Assembly: GCA_958450365.1 (NCBI GenBank) | Contig: CAUEEP010000733.1 | Location: 496,001-560,000 of the forward strand | DNA length: 64,000 nucleotides | Reading direction: 5' to 3' | Source: Mesorhabditis belari | Lineage: Eukaryota > Nematoda > Chromadorea > Rhabditida > Rhabditidae | Part shown: positions 55,306 to 64,000 of the stretch, piece after piece | Numbering within the stretch: the stretch's first letter is position 1 | Layout: each line of letters begins with the position of its first letter | Position numbers and translations under genes: made by a program | The notes under the pieces: model-generated | Databases searched by the model: none | Seen by the model: only the letters and a program-made list of their open reading frames with translations | What the model was told of the DNA's origin: nothing

Positions 55306-56549
55306 AGATCCTTGTCTATTCATCTACTGTACATTTTATAAATATATTGTATTATCAACGGAAATAAATTGTGTCTTAAAAAATTATGGGTTACATAAGA
55401 AAACTTTCATGATGCTACATAAAATTCACTTCTGAATTACTCTGGGGGAATTCTTTTGAACAAATCACCGTTTCAATTGACCAACCCAATAAATTCCACA
55501 AAGAAATCTCACAAGTAATTATCCGTGTTATTTTTTAACAAAACCTTGAGCAATGCCAGAGAACACGACTAAATGAACAAATTTTTGACGCTGTCTCTCT
55601 GTCCACGTAAACAAAATCTAAAAAAATCGATGTTTGACTTATTTTTAATTTAAAAAGTTGAAACCAAAGCTTCAGTCCCATAGAAATAAAGAAAGTTTAT
55701 TAATAATGCTTCAAAGAGTTGAACAATCTGATAAGTTCAACTTATTGGTTGGTTGTCCTCAAAAAGAAACTTCTTCTTTTGATAAACTAAACCCGTAGAT
55801 CCTGAGGATCAGTCAATGTATCGAATCCCCAATATAGATGTACAGGCAGGGTCATGTCTTCAACATGATACTCTGGTGGAGTTGGCTAAAAGCCTATGTT
55901 TAAAAGTGATTTTACTAAGCTTGTGGAACCTTATACATTTTCGAAAACGCTGAAATCAATCCCAACTGGACAACAGAGGTTGGCAATAGTTTTCATGAAA
56001 TTTCGAGGTCATCGACCATCAAATACCCCGAACCTTTCGTGATGTTAGGCCCATGTTTAAAGATGAGGAATTAAGAGACTCAGTCAATGATGCCAAAATC
56101 TGGCTGATCGAATGTAAGCTAACGGTTTGACTACGGTAATTTTCTCAAATAGGTGCCTTTTAGAAAACGCATTACTCGAGAGGAACACACTCTAATAGAA
56201 AGCTTAGGGTATTTTGATGGCCTTTTGCATTATCTAAACATAAAATCTCCATCTGGAAAAAGGCATCTAGAGATGTTAAAAACCAAAAGTGTAGATCGAA
56301 AGGTCTAAAGAAAACAAAAAGAAAACAAAAAGAAAACATAATGCCTGATTTTTGCTTTACTTTCGCACTTACCTTGTAGATGAACTAAGCGAGCCTTGCA
56401 GCGTCTCCAAAAATTTGTAAGCCCATCAAATCACTCTAGCCGGGTGATTTTTATTCTTTTTATAATAAAATCAGCGATATGAAAATAAAAAAACAGGTGC
56501 TTGCCGTAAAAAATTTTTTATGGTCACCCGGCCGCGATTAATACCCCCT
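55306..56549. other. Non-coding right part of the insertion
   Basis: Up to about 55505 it is the 3' flank of the SCP gene. Around 55518-55580 it matches 29510-29575 in direct orientation (ATTATCCGT…TTTTTTAACAAAACC), unlike the inverted gene. The rest is unique. A 9-bp inverted repeat (GCCGGGTGA, 56439-56447, against 56524-56532) marks a MITE-like segment at the end. Confidence 0.5.
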
Positions 56550-56775
56550 TTAAAAATACTGTTAAGCTTCAATCTTTGACATTTCTGTCCTCATGAAAAA
56601 CGATTGATTCAAGCTAATTACAAAAACCCTGAAAAAAAACTAGCTATTTACTTAAATAATCAAACATTCCAATCTTTGCTTTCTTCATTTCCAGGTGGAA
56701 ATGCAGCTGGGAATATCAACTGGAAAAGTGGAAAATCCACTCCGACAAAAACTTTCAAAACAGTATTAAATTGGG

Positions 56776-59700
56776 ATGATGCTCGATGCGCCATCGTTTT
56801 ATTTATGGTTTGAGTCCGCTTTGGCCATTGTGTCGACTCCATTGAATTTCTTGGCTTTGTTTTGCATTGTGAAGAAAACCCCGTCTGAAATGAATGACTA
56901 TCGATCACATTTAGTCGTGTATCAAGTAACTTGGAGATTTTTATTTCTTGTATAAAATCATTAGATTCTAACGATGGCATTGGACTTTGTGATCAGCTCC
57001 ATACGACCTGAGTTGAATTTTCCGGCCTTGTCGGGCAGGATTTTTGGAATCTGGGATACCGTTTTTGAATTTGGAGCCCAGCAAGCTTTGGTAAGAATTG
57101 CGTCAAGCCTAAACTAAATGCTTGCCAATCAATTTACTGAAACTCACAATATTATCCCATTTTCTAAAGATTTCAAACAATCTAAAACCCGGCAAAGAGT
57201 ATTCAAAGTCACAGGTGTTAGATCAAATCTCAAAAGCCAAGCACTAGATTGAGGGCAAATGGACCTGACGATCCGACAAATTTTCAGGGATGCGGTTCTT
57301 TTCTCGTGGGTGCTGTTTCTTGTTCAATCAATCAGCTCTTTTTCTACAAATGGCAGAGTTTGCTAGCTGAGGATCATTTTCTCAAGTAAACAACACTTTA
57401 TCTTAACTGAGTTTTCTCAGATTATCTAGTCGTGGTCGTTTGCTTTATCTTCTTTTAATATATGGAATTTTTCCCTTAAACATTTCTCTCGGCTTTGAGT
57501 TAGCTAGTTATGAAAAGGGACCGACAAGTGAGAATATGCGGGAAATGTTACAGGTTGGTGAATTTGAAAAGGGGAGATTCAAACTTTGTTGTACCCAACC
57601 CAATCTTTTTGGATACCAGATTCATCAACGATTCCTAAATGGATTGTGTAAATGGATTTAGTACAGGAGGAGCTACAGTAACGGACAGAGCCATTGGTCT
57701 GGTTCTAGTCTAAAATATACAGGGTGCGGCAAAAGTTCGGAGCCGCTATGAAAACATTGCAGAAAATTTAGCTCACGCTTTTTTTTGAGTCTCGTATACT
57801 TTTTTCCTTTTTTCGAGTATAGTTAAGGTGATTTGTTACAAAAATTTTCTTTTTAGGAGAAAATTCGTAAGAATGAACGCCGAAAAACGACGCGATGTGA
57901 TTCTCGGATTATACCAAAAAAATAGCCCGGAGATGCGGAAAAAATAGCCCGGAGATTGTAAAAATCACGAAATATCCAAAAGCACCGTCAACAAAGCAAT
58001 TAAACGCTACAAGGAGATAAAGAACAACAAGGATCGCCCTTGAAGTGGTCGACCACCAACTACCGTAACACCTACGAACATCAACGAAATTCGCTTTCGG
58101 ATTCGCCAAAACAAGCTGCGGTCGATGCGAAAGATGGGCAAACAGCTGAAAATTAGCCCTCGAAGCGTTGAAAGGATTGTTAAAGGGAAACTAAGATTCT
58201 TTAGCTACAAGTTGGCCAAAGCACACGTCTTGGGCGACAAATCCCAGAAAAAACGAAAGCGTCTAGCAAAGAAGATGGTGCGCTTGGTGGTGACTGGCCT
58301 ACTTGAGAGGATCCTCTTCACAGATGAAAAGATTTTTTTCTATCCAGTCATTGCACAACCGCCAAAATCATAGATAACTTCTCAAAAGGGGTCTGAAGAA
58401 CACATTTGCGGCAAATTTGATGGTTAGAAAGGCTTTTTCAGCTTCGATTATGGTGTGTGGAGGTATGTGTGCTACAAGTAAGACACCGCCTGTTTTTTTG
58501 GACAGAAACGTCAAGATGAATGCTAAAAACTGCCAACAACTGGTATTAGAAGATCTCTTGAAACAGTGGGCAACAAAACACTTTGGACAAGCTGGTTTTT
58601 CCCTGCAACAGGACTGGGCTCCGGCGCATGGTACTCATTCAACTCTCAACGTTTGCGCTCAGTTGTTTCCAGGCTTTTGGGATAAGACCATTTGGCCTTC
58701 AAATTTGCCAGATTTTAATCCCCTCGATTACTCCGTTTGAGCTATTTTGGAAGGCAAGCTCTCGATGAAGACGTATCAAACAGTGGATGTTTTAAAATCT
58801 GCTCTGAAACGAGTCTGGAATGAAATAACCGTTTAAGCGTGCGCCAACATCGTGAGGAACTTCCCAAAGCGTTTAAAGAGGTGTATCGAAGCGGATGGTG
58901 GAAATTTCGAGCATTTGTTATAAGTTATTTGTTGTTATGATTCGAATAAAGAATTTGTTATTACCCTAAAATTCCATAGATAAGAGCGGTTTAATTTTTG
59001 CAAAAATTTTTTTTTAATATTTGAATTTATTATAAAACCAAACAACAACAACAACAAAAGTAACAATAATTTAACTAATATTTTCAATTTCTATATCGTC
59101 ATCATCGTTTATCGTCATCCATACAGGAAAAATCGTTTTTCAGATTTTCAACATCACACAATGCTTTTTCAAAGCTGTGTATGATAGGGTCAGAAGAGAT
59201 GGAAAAAAACTTTCGCTGACCAAAAATGCTGCTTCTTGGTAGCTCATTCTTTTTCTGATCCCGCTTTTTGTTTGTAGTTTGCATTGGCTTCGTTTGCCAT
59301 CCATTTTTCAAGCCATCCTTCAATTTGTCCTTAAATGGTTTGTTGATACCTACGTCTAACGGCTGCGGAATTTTGGTCATACCACCTGGTATTACAGCGA
59401 TTTTACTGTGTTGTTGGCAGAATTGCTTTACTTTGTCAGTTATATGACAACGAGCAGAGTCGAAAATGAGTAAGGACCGATCAGGGTCTAAATTGCAATG
59501 TTGCCTCTGATTCCATACTTCAGTGATCCATTCTTTCATCCATTCATCCAACTTTTTTCATTCGTTTTGATGATCACATTTGCCGAGAATTTGCCTTTTG
59601 GTATCAACTTCTTCTTAAAAATGAGCATCGACTTGAGTTCTTCACCAACAGCAGTCACACCAAGTACACTGTAAAATTTGATTTCTCATGACCAGTGGAA

Positions 59701-61255
59701 ACAATTTTTATGTTGTCTCGCCACTTGACATCCACGGTCCGTTCATACACGACATCAAAGGGAACCGGAACTTCATCAATATTTCCTAAGTTGTAACGAG
59801 AAATGTTTAAGGCTTCAGCTGCGACAAACTTCCGGAAAGAAGCACATTTTTGCTAAGCACACCAACGCGGGAATGCCTTGGCAGTGGTTGTCATGGTAGT
59901 GGTTGTCATGGTAGTGGTTGTCATGGTAGTGGTTGTCATGGCAGTGGTTGTCATGGCAGTGGTTGTCATGGCAGTGGTTGTCATGGCAGTGGTTGTCATG
60001 GCAGTGGTTGTCATGGCAGTGGTTGTCATGGCAGTGGTTGTCATGGCAGTGGTTGTCATGGCAGTGGTTGTCATGGCAGTGGTTGTCATGGCAGTGGTTG
60101 TCCTACACTTGTTCTTCTTCGTATCGACAATTTTTTTCGTGCCATGAATAAGCTGCACCAACGCGGGAATGCCTTGAACTCGTGGTAACCGTGCTCTTCT
60201 GCTAGCTTCTTTGCTCTGGTTTTAAGGAAAAAAAATTAATATCCATAACAAAATTTCAGAAAAAAGTATTTTTTAGCGAAAACCGCTCTTATCTATGAAC
60301 CGCTCTTATCTATGGAATTTTAGGGTAATTTTTAACTTTTTAAAGCTAGTTTTTAAACCTTTAACTATCTTAAGAAGCGGCTCCAAACTTTTGCCGCACC
60401 CTGTAGTGAGATGGAGTTACATTGCGGGAATGATATGAAATCAAATCTGGATCCTTTCAAATCTGGTTCAGATCTTGAGAAGTGGAAATTGAATTTGACG
60501 CGAAATGAGAAGTGCCTCGTTTTTGATGTATTTATGAAAATTGCATTGCTTTTCTTAAGGAACACCCATCTTACGCATATCTTGCGAACTATCCTGATAT
60601 TTATGTCGCGAAAATGGTCCCCGTTTATCCACCGTATATCAATTTGACAGCCCTACATATTGTGCTGTTCATGATCTTTTTCACCGTACTCATCATGACA
60701 ATACTGGTTGGTTTCTTAGTTCAAAACAAACAAAAGTGATTTAGAATACTTTTTACGCATTCTCATGCGAGAAGATCATTAACAAATTTTCTCCACACAT
60801 CAGTGAGAAAAGTAGGAGGATACAGAAGAGGTTTTTCCGAGCACTCTGCATTCAGGTGGGTGAGGATGAAGTTCTTACTTTAAGCCACAAGTAGCGCTGG
60901 ATGGAAAAATCTAGAGTTACAATACTTGAATTATAGACAGTGGTCCCGCTCAGTTCACACACGATTCCATGGGTATCTTACGGCATAATCGTTTGCTTAG
61001 ACACCGGATACATCAATCAACGTATTTTATGAAAAAGAATGATTTAATGATAGATTTCCAGCGTTAAACAATTTCCTCTTTGCACTCGTCGGTGCCCACG
61101 GAACAGAGTCGGCGATTGCTCTTTTTGTTGTCACCGAACCGTATCGGGTTCATATTTTGGAGATTCTTGCGAAAGTACCAATAGTGGGACACTTTATTGT
61201 CCCTTTCAGAAAGAATCGGCCACTAAAAATCGTTCCATCAACGTTTAATATTTGA
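56776..61255 (+). CDS. srh-like seven-transmembrane chemoreceptor, copy C, with transposons in intron 4
   Basis: Exons 56776-56925, 56965-57090, 57288-57385, 57421-57553, 60560-60706, 60775-60855, 60937-61021 and 61062-61255 have exactly the sizes of copies A and B and give 337 aa. Exon 7 uses TTATAG, which supports the same acceptor in the other copies. Changes include MVPVYPP for MGPVYPP and PYINLTALHIV. Intron 4 has grown from about 330 nt to 3,006 nt through a Tc1-like element at a TA, but its donor, acceptor and all exons are intact. Confidence 0.82.
58960..60329 (-). mobile_element. pogo/Tigger-like element nested in the Tc1-like element
   Basis: Ends carry ATTACCCTAAAATTCCATAG… (about 32 bp, perfect) in inverted orientation; at the right end the inner 15-16 bp are repeated once more. 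On minus a transposase fragment (59102-59551) shows LLIFDSARCHITDKV and KIAVIPGGMTKIPQPLDV, characteristic of the DDE_1 domain of pogo/Tigger transposases. The rest is broken. Upstream it has the 15-bp minisatellite. Confidence 0.82.
59879..60103. repeat. 15-bp minisatellite, about 15 units
   Basis: The unit GGCAGTGGTTGTCAT recurs in perfect register; three adjacent units read GGTAGT instead of GGCAGT. All frames stay open because the unit is a multiple of three, which produces spurious long open frames on both strands. It lies inside the pogo-like element. Confidence 0.92.
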
Positions 61256-61355
61256 TAAAGGTTTATGATAGTTGGTTATTTATGAATTTCTAGTAATAAA
61301 GTGTGTTCTTCTTGGCTAAGGCATTTTCTAAAAGATACCTATTTGCAAGTAATAC

Positions 61356-61470
61356 CGTAATGAAGCCACCAGTCTTGATTCAGTTAATTTGATTTTGGTA
61401 TCAATTGATGAGCAATCACATGGCTCGATCAATAATACCAAAATCAAATGAAACTGGCGGTTTGATTACG
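61356..61470. mobile_element. Fold-back MITE-like inverted repeat (third copy)
   Basis: Arms CGTAATGAAGCCACC…TTTGATTTTGGTAT and ATACCAAAATCAAATG…TTTGATTACG. It is in the inverted position expected from the module inversion. The most symmetrical of the three copies. Confidence 0.65.
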
Positions 61471-61769
61471 GTAGCTTTTAGGTATTACTTTTCGGCTGTT
61501 TAAAAAAAGCTTCTGGACATTTTAAGTTTTATTAGTTGTACGTTTTTTCTTCAAATTATCTACAAAAGTAAGAACATAGATAGTTTGAAAAAAGCACAAA
61601 GCAATGTAAAGCAAACTTGGGATACCTCTAAAAGTTATGAAAAATAACCACAAAGCTCAAAATGATAAGCTCTACAATAAGTTACAAATGTGAACTTTAC
61701 GTTATGAAATTTAAAATCACAATTGAGCCTTTTTAAAGTATAAAGAAATCGACTTTTTCATAAAACAAC

Positions 61770-62834
61770 TCACAGTTGAACTGCTTGATATTTCACAAAG
61801 AGCCGTACTTCATCCATGAATTGCAGAAAACCGTAGCAATCATTTTTGGGCTCTTGCTGAACGAGAATCATAAAATATAGAAGATTTCCATGATCGTCAA
61901 TTGTCTGATGAAAACTTGCGGTTGTGACAATCGTTTCACCGGGCATCAAAAAGACATGCCGATTAAAGATTGGTTCAAGAGGATCTGAGACAGAGACACC
62001 CTTTTCCCGTTGATTTCTCATAAACTCTAAGATCCGATTGAAATCTTCGTTTGCCAAAAGATTAGCCGCTTCCAAAACAACAACAAAGTTAGGGTTCGTT
62101 TTTGGAAAACGGTTTGAAATAATTTCTTGCAGTGTTTCTTTTAAAGTCTCCATTGGAAGGGAAAACTTCAAATGATTAAGTGCAGCCAATTCTAGAAATG
62201 ATTTAATTGGGAGAGGTTGACGATTTAGTGTGACTGTCAATCGAGGACAAGTATTAAATGTTGTCTGAATAAAATGAGTCTTGAATTCAGTTGAAGACTC
62301 TCGAGACTCGGTTATGCAGATTCGGCCCCGTTCGATCACTCGAAAAGAGGTGTGCTCAAGGAATTTCTGATATGTCGAGAGATCGGGCACGCCCATCCAC
62401 AAAATGGCCACAGTTTTCAGATTTGAAAAACACTCTGCCAGCTTCTTCATCTCAATCAGATCTATTACTTGGGTTTTCGTTTTTCGAATTGATGCAAACT
62501 TTAGATCTTTGCAATATGTGACTTTTGCAAACAAAGCTTGAGGTGGTAGCTGATGAAAAATATATTTTAATTCAAAATCTTTCACTTTCATCTCAATTTC
62601 CAACGGTTTTGCGTGAACATCATGGTTTGGATCAAGTCGAAAAGTCAATTCTAAATAATCCAATTGTTTTTCGAAAGGCCCATTGACCAAAGAATATCTT
62701 CGAAGCACTTTGTTTACTTTTGTCAATTTCAATTTCGTTTCCGGATCAACTTTCTCCAGAATTGCCAGGTTCAATTGGGCTGGAAAGCGGAGAAATGAGA
62801 GCTTTTTCGGAGGCTCTGGTGAAATGGTGGTCAT
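61770..62834 (-). CDS. F-box-like protein, 354 aa (distinct subfamily)
   Basis: Starts MTTISPEPPKKLSFLRFPAQLNLAIL; residues 13-50 have an F-box-like pattern (FPAQLNLAILEKV, LTKVNKVLRRYSL). It is more divergent than the 36950-50303 genes and ends QFMDEVRLFVKYQ, a motif shared with the 63489 remnant and with scraps at about 8068-8150 and 23965-24030. Single exon, intact. The inverted module ends just upstream of its 3' end. Confidence 0.7.
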   Translation of the reverse strand: MTTISPEPPKKLSFLRFPAQLNLAILEKVDPETKLKLTKVNKVLRRYSLVNGPFEKQLDYLELTFRLDPNHDVHAKPLEIEMKVKDFELKYIFHQLPPQALFAKVTYCKDLKFASIRKTKTQVIDLIEMKKLAECFSNLKTVAILWMGVPDLSTYQKFLEHTSFRVIERGRICITESRESSTEFKTHFIQTTFNTCPRLTVTLNRQPLPIKSFLELAALNHLKFSLPMETLKETLQEIISNRFPKTNPNFVVVLEAANLLANEDFNRILEFMRNQREKGVSVSDPLEPIFNRHVFLMPGETIVTTASFHQTIDDHGNLLYFMILVQQEPKNDCYGFLQFMDEVRLFVKYQAVQL

Positions 62835-63488
62835 TGTTGAAAGAAATTATAGAAATATCGATGAAGAAATGAATTTTAAAAAAGTGTGTTGAAAGAAAAT
62901 GGAATAATTGATAAGATTTTGATTGAGACACACAGTTTAAGACGGATTTCAAATCAACCGCCAGCCGTGGGTAGAAAAGTACGGTTGAAAGAGCGGGTTT
63001 TGCAAGAGTTGATAAGCAATTTGATAAGCAATAAGGGGATTTGATGGGATGATGAAATAGTCATAGGAAGGCCATGGTTGGCAATGAAGTGCAAAATGTT
63101 TGTTGAACTGTTCATCACTGTTTGTCAATCACTTGTTTAATGTTAAGTGTTCAAATCTGAAAGTTACGTAAATCCTAAAATGAAGCTCATTTAGATCGTG
63201 TTTTTTTGTCTATGTTTATGGGATAGGTTTATTTTAACACGTACACAAGAGCAGAATCAGTACGTAGCACAAACATGTACACAAACTCATAACAATATTG
63301 CATAGTTAACATTAGAACATAATAATTCAGAACAACAGTTGAAAGTATTGTAAACAGCCAAAGAATTAAAAGTAACTGTAAAATTTTACTTGCTAAGGCC
63401 ACAATAAGTTGAACCTATAAAATTTACGGTAAATTGTGAATAACTACTATACAATTGGTAGAATACAGTTGGTTTAAAAATCACGAAC
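62835..63488. other. Gene-free stretch between the two 61770-type genes
   Basis: It includes the promoter of the 61770 gene. I see no further gene or repeat. Confidence 0.5.
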
Positions 63489-64000
63489 TATTACTCTTGA
63501 GCTTCCTCATACTTCACAAAGACTTGAACTTCATCCATGAATTGTTGAAAACTGTATCGGTCCATTTCGGCCCCTTGTTGAATGAGAGCCAAAAAGAAGA
63601 GAACATTCCATTGTAAATCTTTCATTCATTGTAAATCTTCTGCCGAAAACTGTAAGCACAATTGTTTCACCAGTGACCACGTTGATGTCTCGATTGAAAA
63701 TTGGTTCATGGGGTTCTGAAACACTGGCTCCCCATTCCCCTTGTTTGCCCAGAAATTCTGAAATCCGATCGAAATTTCGTTCTATTTTCGGATTGTCAAT
63801 GATCGAATCCCCAACCTTTATTTCAATTTCTAGAGGCTTTGCGAGAACCTCGTGGTTTGAAAGAAGTCGAAAAGTTAGCTCCAAATAATGCAATCATTTC
63901 CTGAAAGGTTCATTGATTAGAGGATAGTCTCGAAGGGATTGGTTTACTTTCGTAAAGGTTAATTTTTTTCCAGGATCAACTTTTCCAGAATTTCCAATTG
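63489..64000 (-). pseudogene. Decayed paralogue of the 61770 gene, cut by window end
   Basis: Pieces match the 61770 protein: HYLELTFRLLSNHEVLAKPL (start), then directly IERNFDRISEFLGKQGEWG and EPIFNRDINVVTGETIV, so about 170 residues of the middle are deleted. Near 63620 a frameshift follows; the terminal FMDEVQVFVKYEE is in another frame down to 63489. The N-terminal F-box-like part (about 63900-64000) also needs a frame change and runs off the window. Confidence 0.7.

Larger units (their letters stand above)
52504..56549. mobile_element. 4.05-kb TTAA-flanked insertion carrying an SCP gene
   Basis: Compared with the uninterrupted unit 2, the sequence CCTTAAAGATACTG is opened here: CCTTAA|AGGGGTGGGG at the left and CCCCCT|TTAAAAATACTG at the right, a TTAA target duplication (52500-52503, 56550-56553). 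The ends are AGGGG and CCCCCT. The right end GCGATTAATACCCCC also has a perfect 16-bp inverted partner at 53090-53105 (GGGGTATTAATCGCGG against 56532-56547). TTAA duplication is typical of piggyBac-class elements. I see no transposase inside; the cargo is the SCP gene. Confidence 0.65.
57720..60403 (+). mobile_element. Tc1/mariner-type element, DD37D-like, interrupted
   Basis: Terminal inverted repeats CAGGGTGCGGCAAAAGTT (28 bp with one mismatch) and TA duplications at 57718-57719 and 60404-60405; removing it restores the sequence of copy A exactly. Transposase on plus starts about 57874 (MNAEKRRDVILGLYQ), with stops and frameshifts. Signatures are ILFTDEKIF, QQDWAPAH and WPSNLPDFNPLDYSV; 37 residues separate the last two aspartates, as in maT-like elements. 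The pogo-like element sits behind the transposase. Confidence 0.85.

Noticed and set aside
52504..56549. Maverick/Polinton or Helitron as the carrier of the SCP gene
   Set aside because: No polymerase, integrase, capsid or Rep/helicase coding is visible, and the TTAA duplication points to another class.
59850..60188. Glycine-cysteine-histidine repeat protein
   Set aside because: A by-product of the 15-bp minisatellite inside a dead transposon; equally open on the other strand.
50571..61470. Operon of PDI-like gene and receptor
   Set aside because: The gap between them is about 650 bp in the uninterrupted units, longer than typical nematode operon spacing, and the order is kept simply by duplication. 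Not excluded, but unsupported.
1..64000. CRISPR arrays, bacterial operons, tRNA or rRNA genes
   Set aside because: No direct-repeat/spacer array, no Shine-Dalgarno-led gene strings, and no recognisable tRNA or rRNA sequence was seen; the gene structure is eukaryotic.

Overview
The window looks like nuclear DNA of a nematode. It is AT-rich, and its multi-exon genes have mostly short introns (39-60 nt) with TTTCAG-type acceptors. It carries an UNC-97/PINCH gene, srh-type chemoreceptors, a large F-box-like family, SCP/TAPS (CAP) genes, a BEL/Pao retroelement with a phlebovirus-like envelope, and many Tc1/mariner remnants. I cannot name the species. All gene models were built by eye from splice sites and codon phase; no search or alignment was run.

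Layout. (1) 34-1383: the 5' part of unc-97 on the minus strand, then about 3.4 kb without a gene. (2) 4782-28711: a tandem array. One unit holds an F-box-like gene on plus, then an srh-like receptor and a small type I membrane protein on minus. Unit 1 (about 5660-12704) is complete. A 5'-truncated BEL/Pao element (12705-19273) follows, then a partial unit (19274-21877) and a second complete unit (21878-28711). (3) 28680-36160: a mosaic of inverted-repeat pieces, an SCP/TAPS gene on minus, a LINE scrap, two abutting mariners and an F-box 3' fragment. (4) 36950-50303: an F-box cluster with a second srh-like receptor. (5) 50571-61470: a third, inverted copy of the receptor plus membrane-protein module. 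It is split by a 4.05-kb TTAA-flanked insertion that carries a second, intact SCP/TAPS gene, and by a Tc1-like element (itself holding a pogo-like element) inside receptor intron 4. (6) 61770-64000: one F-box-like gene and one decayed paralogue.

Main biological reading. The small membrane protein, present in four copies, becomes legible only after splicing. It has a signal peptide, a thioredoxin/PDI-like domain in which the CxxC active site is SxxC in every copy, one transmembrane helix and a cytosolic tail. It has been copied together with an srh-like receptor each time. A redox-dead PDI-like partner or chaperone for that receptor is an attractive but untested idea. The F-box-like genes are numerous, divergent, intron-poor and in constant turnover. 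Nematode F-box clusters of this sort evolve quickly, and some F-box genes act as antidotes in selfish elements of other nematodes; nothing here proves such a role.
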